A DNA stretch of 64,000 bases from Eubacteriaceae bacterium (GTDB taxonomy: Bacteria > Bacillota > Clostridia > Lachnospirales > Lachnospiraceae). Under the pieces are notes generated by a model. The model searched no databases, was not told where the DNA came from, and worked only from the letters and a program-made list of their open reading frames with translations. The position numbers and the translations under genes are program-made. Positions 63,069-64,000 of the stretch are shown piece after piece; position 1 is the first letter of the stretch; each line of letters starts with the position of its first letter. The stretch is taken from contig CAJTDQ010000004.1 of the NCBI GenBank assembly GCA_910574895.1, positions 62,001-126,000 on the forward strand. The letters run 5' to 3'.

Positions 63069-64000
63069 ATGCGAGAAGAATTAATAAGTGTTATAGTTCC
63101 TGCGTTTAATGCGGAGAATTATATTGAAAGATGTTTACAGAGTATACAAAGACAAACATACCGTCATTTGGAGATTATTGTGGTGAATGATGGTTCCATA
63201 GACAAAACAGATGATTTAGTCGAAGAAATGCAGAACAAGGATTCCAGAATTATCTTAATTAATAAAAAAAATGAAGGAGTCTCTAGTGCTAGAAATGATG
63301 GAATTAAAATTGCCCGTGGCAAATACCTATTTTTTGTAGATAGTGATGATTATATTGATGTTGAAACAATTTCAAAAATGTATGAAAGAAAAGTTAATGG
63401 TAAGTGTGAATTGGTAGTTTGTGGGTTTGAATCTATTTTTCAGAATCGGGAAAAGAATGTTTTTTCTCCGTATCAACACAATGTTGTGTTAAGTATCGAT
63501 GAGTATCTTCTTAAAATGTCAGAGTATTTGTACAGTGTTTATTATGGGGCATTATGGAACAAATTATATGATGCAGACATTATTACAAGCAATAATATTT
63601 TATTTGAACAACAGGTCTCGTATGCAGAAGATTTCCTATTTAATATTAAGTATCTGGAATATGTAAATACAATTGGTGTAATACCGGAATGTTTATATAA
63701 ATATTATCAGGACGCTGAAAATTCTTTGACAAAAAACAGAGACGAATGGATATTATGGGAACTGGCGGAAGACCGGTTAAAAAAATGTATCAATTTATAT
63801 AAAAAATATAATGTATATGATAAATGTAAAGAAAATTTATGTACAGCGCTATCTAATGAATTGATAGGACCTACATATTATATTGTTAACAACCATGAAA
63901 TTGGGGTTAAAGAGTCAGTTAATAACATTAAAAAAATATATAGTGATGAGATAATAAAAGAATCGGTATATATGACAAATAAACCTACAATGGTTCATCG
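63069..64000 (+). CDS. GT2-family glycosyltransferase, 3' partial
   Basis: The frame starts at the ATG at 63069 and is still open at the window end (310 codons). It shows ISVIVPAFNAENYIERCLQS, LEIIVVNDGSIDKTDDL, NEGVSSARNDGIKIA and FFVDSDDYIDVE (DxD), a GT2 capsule enzyme. The host locus therefore continues past the transposon without other interruption. Confidence 0.9.
   Translation, partial: MREELISVIVPAFNAENYIERCLQSIQRQTYRHLEIIVVNDGSIDKTDDLVEEMQNKDSRIILINKKNEGVSSARNDGIKIARGKYLFFVDSDDYIDVETISKMYERKVNGKCELVVCGFESIFQNREKNVFSPYQHNVVLSIDEYLLKMSEYLYSVYYGALWNKLYDADIITSNNILFEQQVSYAEDFLFNIKYLEYVNTIGVIPECLYKYYQDAENSLTKNRDEWILWELAEDRLKKCINLYKKYNVYDKCKENLCTALSNELIGPTYYIVNNHEIGVKESVNNIKKIYSDEIIKESVYMTNKPTMVH

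Overview
The window reads as a low-GC Firmicute chromosome, most likely a gut Lachnospiraceae or close relative. This is inferred from the AT-rich coding style, AGGAGG-type ribosome sites, the neighbouring J-domain and DUF5685-type genes, a BspA-like leucine-rich-repeat surface protein and a Tn4451-family transposon. I saw no rRNA, tRNA or CRISPR array.

Layout. 1-7.9 kb is housekeeping: the end of a beta-helix/LRR surface protein, then pth, mfd, a SurA/PrsA-like lipoprotein and a D,D-carboxypeptidase. 7.87-8.89 kb is non-coding and carries two ~270-300 bp palindromic elements in opposite orientation. They share a folded core but differ in stem sequence while keeping the pairing. 8.9-10.8 kb is a leftward cluster (J-domain protein, DUF5685-like protein, membrane zinc-ribbon protein). 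From 11.07 kb to the end, all host genes run rightward in one very large cell-surface polysaccharide locus.

The polysaccharide locus starts with a phosphoglycosyl transferase and a DUF1972 rhamnosyltransferase-like enzyme. It holds about sixteen glycosyltransferases (GT4, GT2, GT32), two Wzx-type flippases, one clear and one possible Wzy polymerase, two pyruvyl transferases, six acyltransferase-3 membrane proteins (one broken), a hexapeptide acetyltransferase, glf, and rfbB-rfbD-rfbC for dTDP-rhamnose. It also has less usual members: a nucleotidyltransferase/P-loop kinase fusion, a nitroreductase-like protein, an APH/choline-kinase-like phosphotransferase, a VanZ-like protein, an F420-hydrogenase-beta-type Fe-S protein and two paralogues of an unrecognised family. 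Duplicate export and polymerisation genes suggest two repeat-unit pathways or a fusion of two loci. No chain-length regulator, tyrosine kinase or rfbA is present here.

At 52.52-62.60 kb a ~10.1 kb Tn4451-like mobilizable element (tnpV, mobC, relaxase, tnpW, tnpX) splits the sixth acyltransferase gene. Joining the flanks at a GA dinucleotide restores one 348-residue reading frame. The element is a mosaic. It contains a promoter, operator and first codons of a lost MerR-like regulator, an inverted relic of a second tnpX, a CHAP-domain fragment, and an AT-rich cargo module. The cargo is a BlaI-like repressor, a BlaR1-like M56 protease without a penicillin-binding signature, and a secreted protein homologous to that protease's extracellular domain. 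This module and the palindromic elements are the best candidates for undescribed biology in the window.
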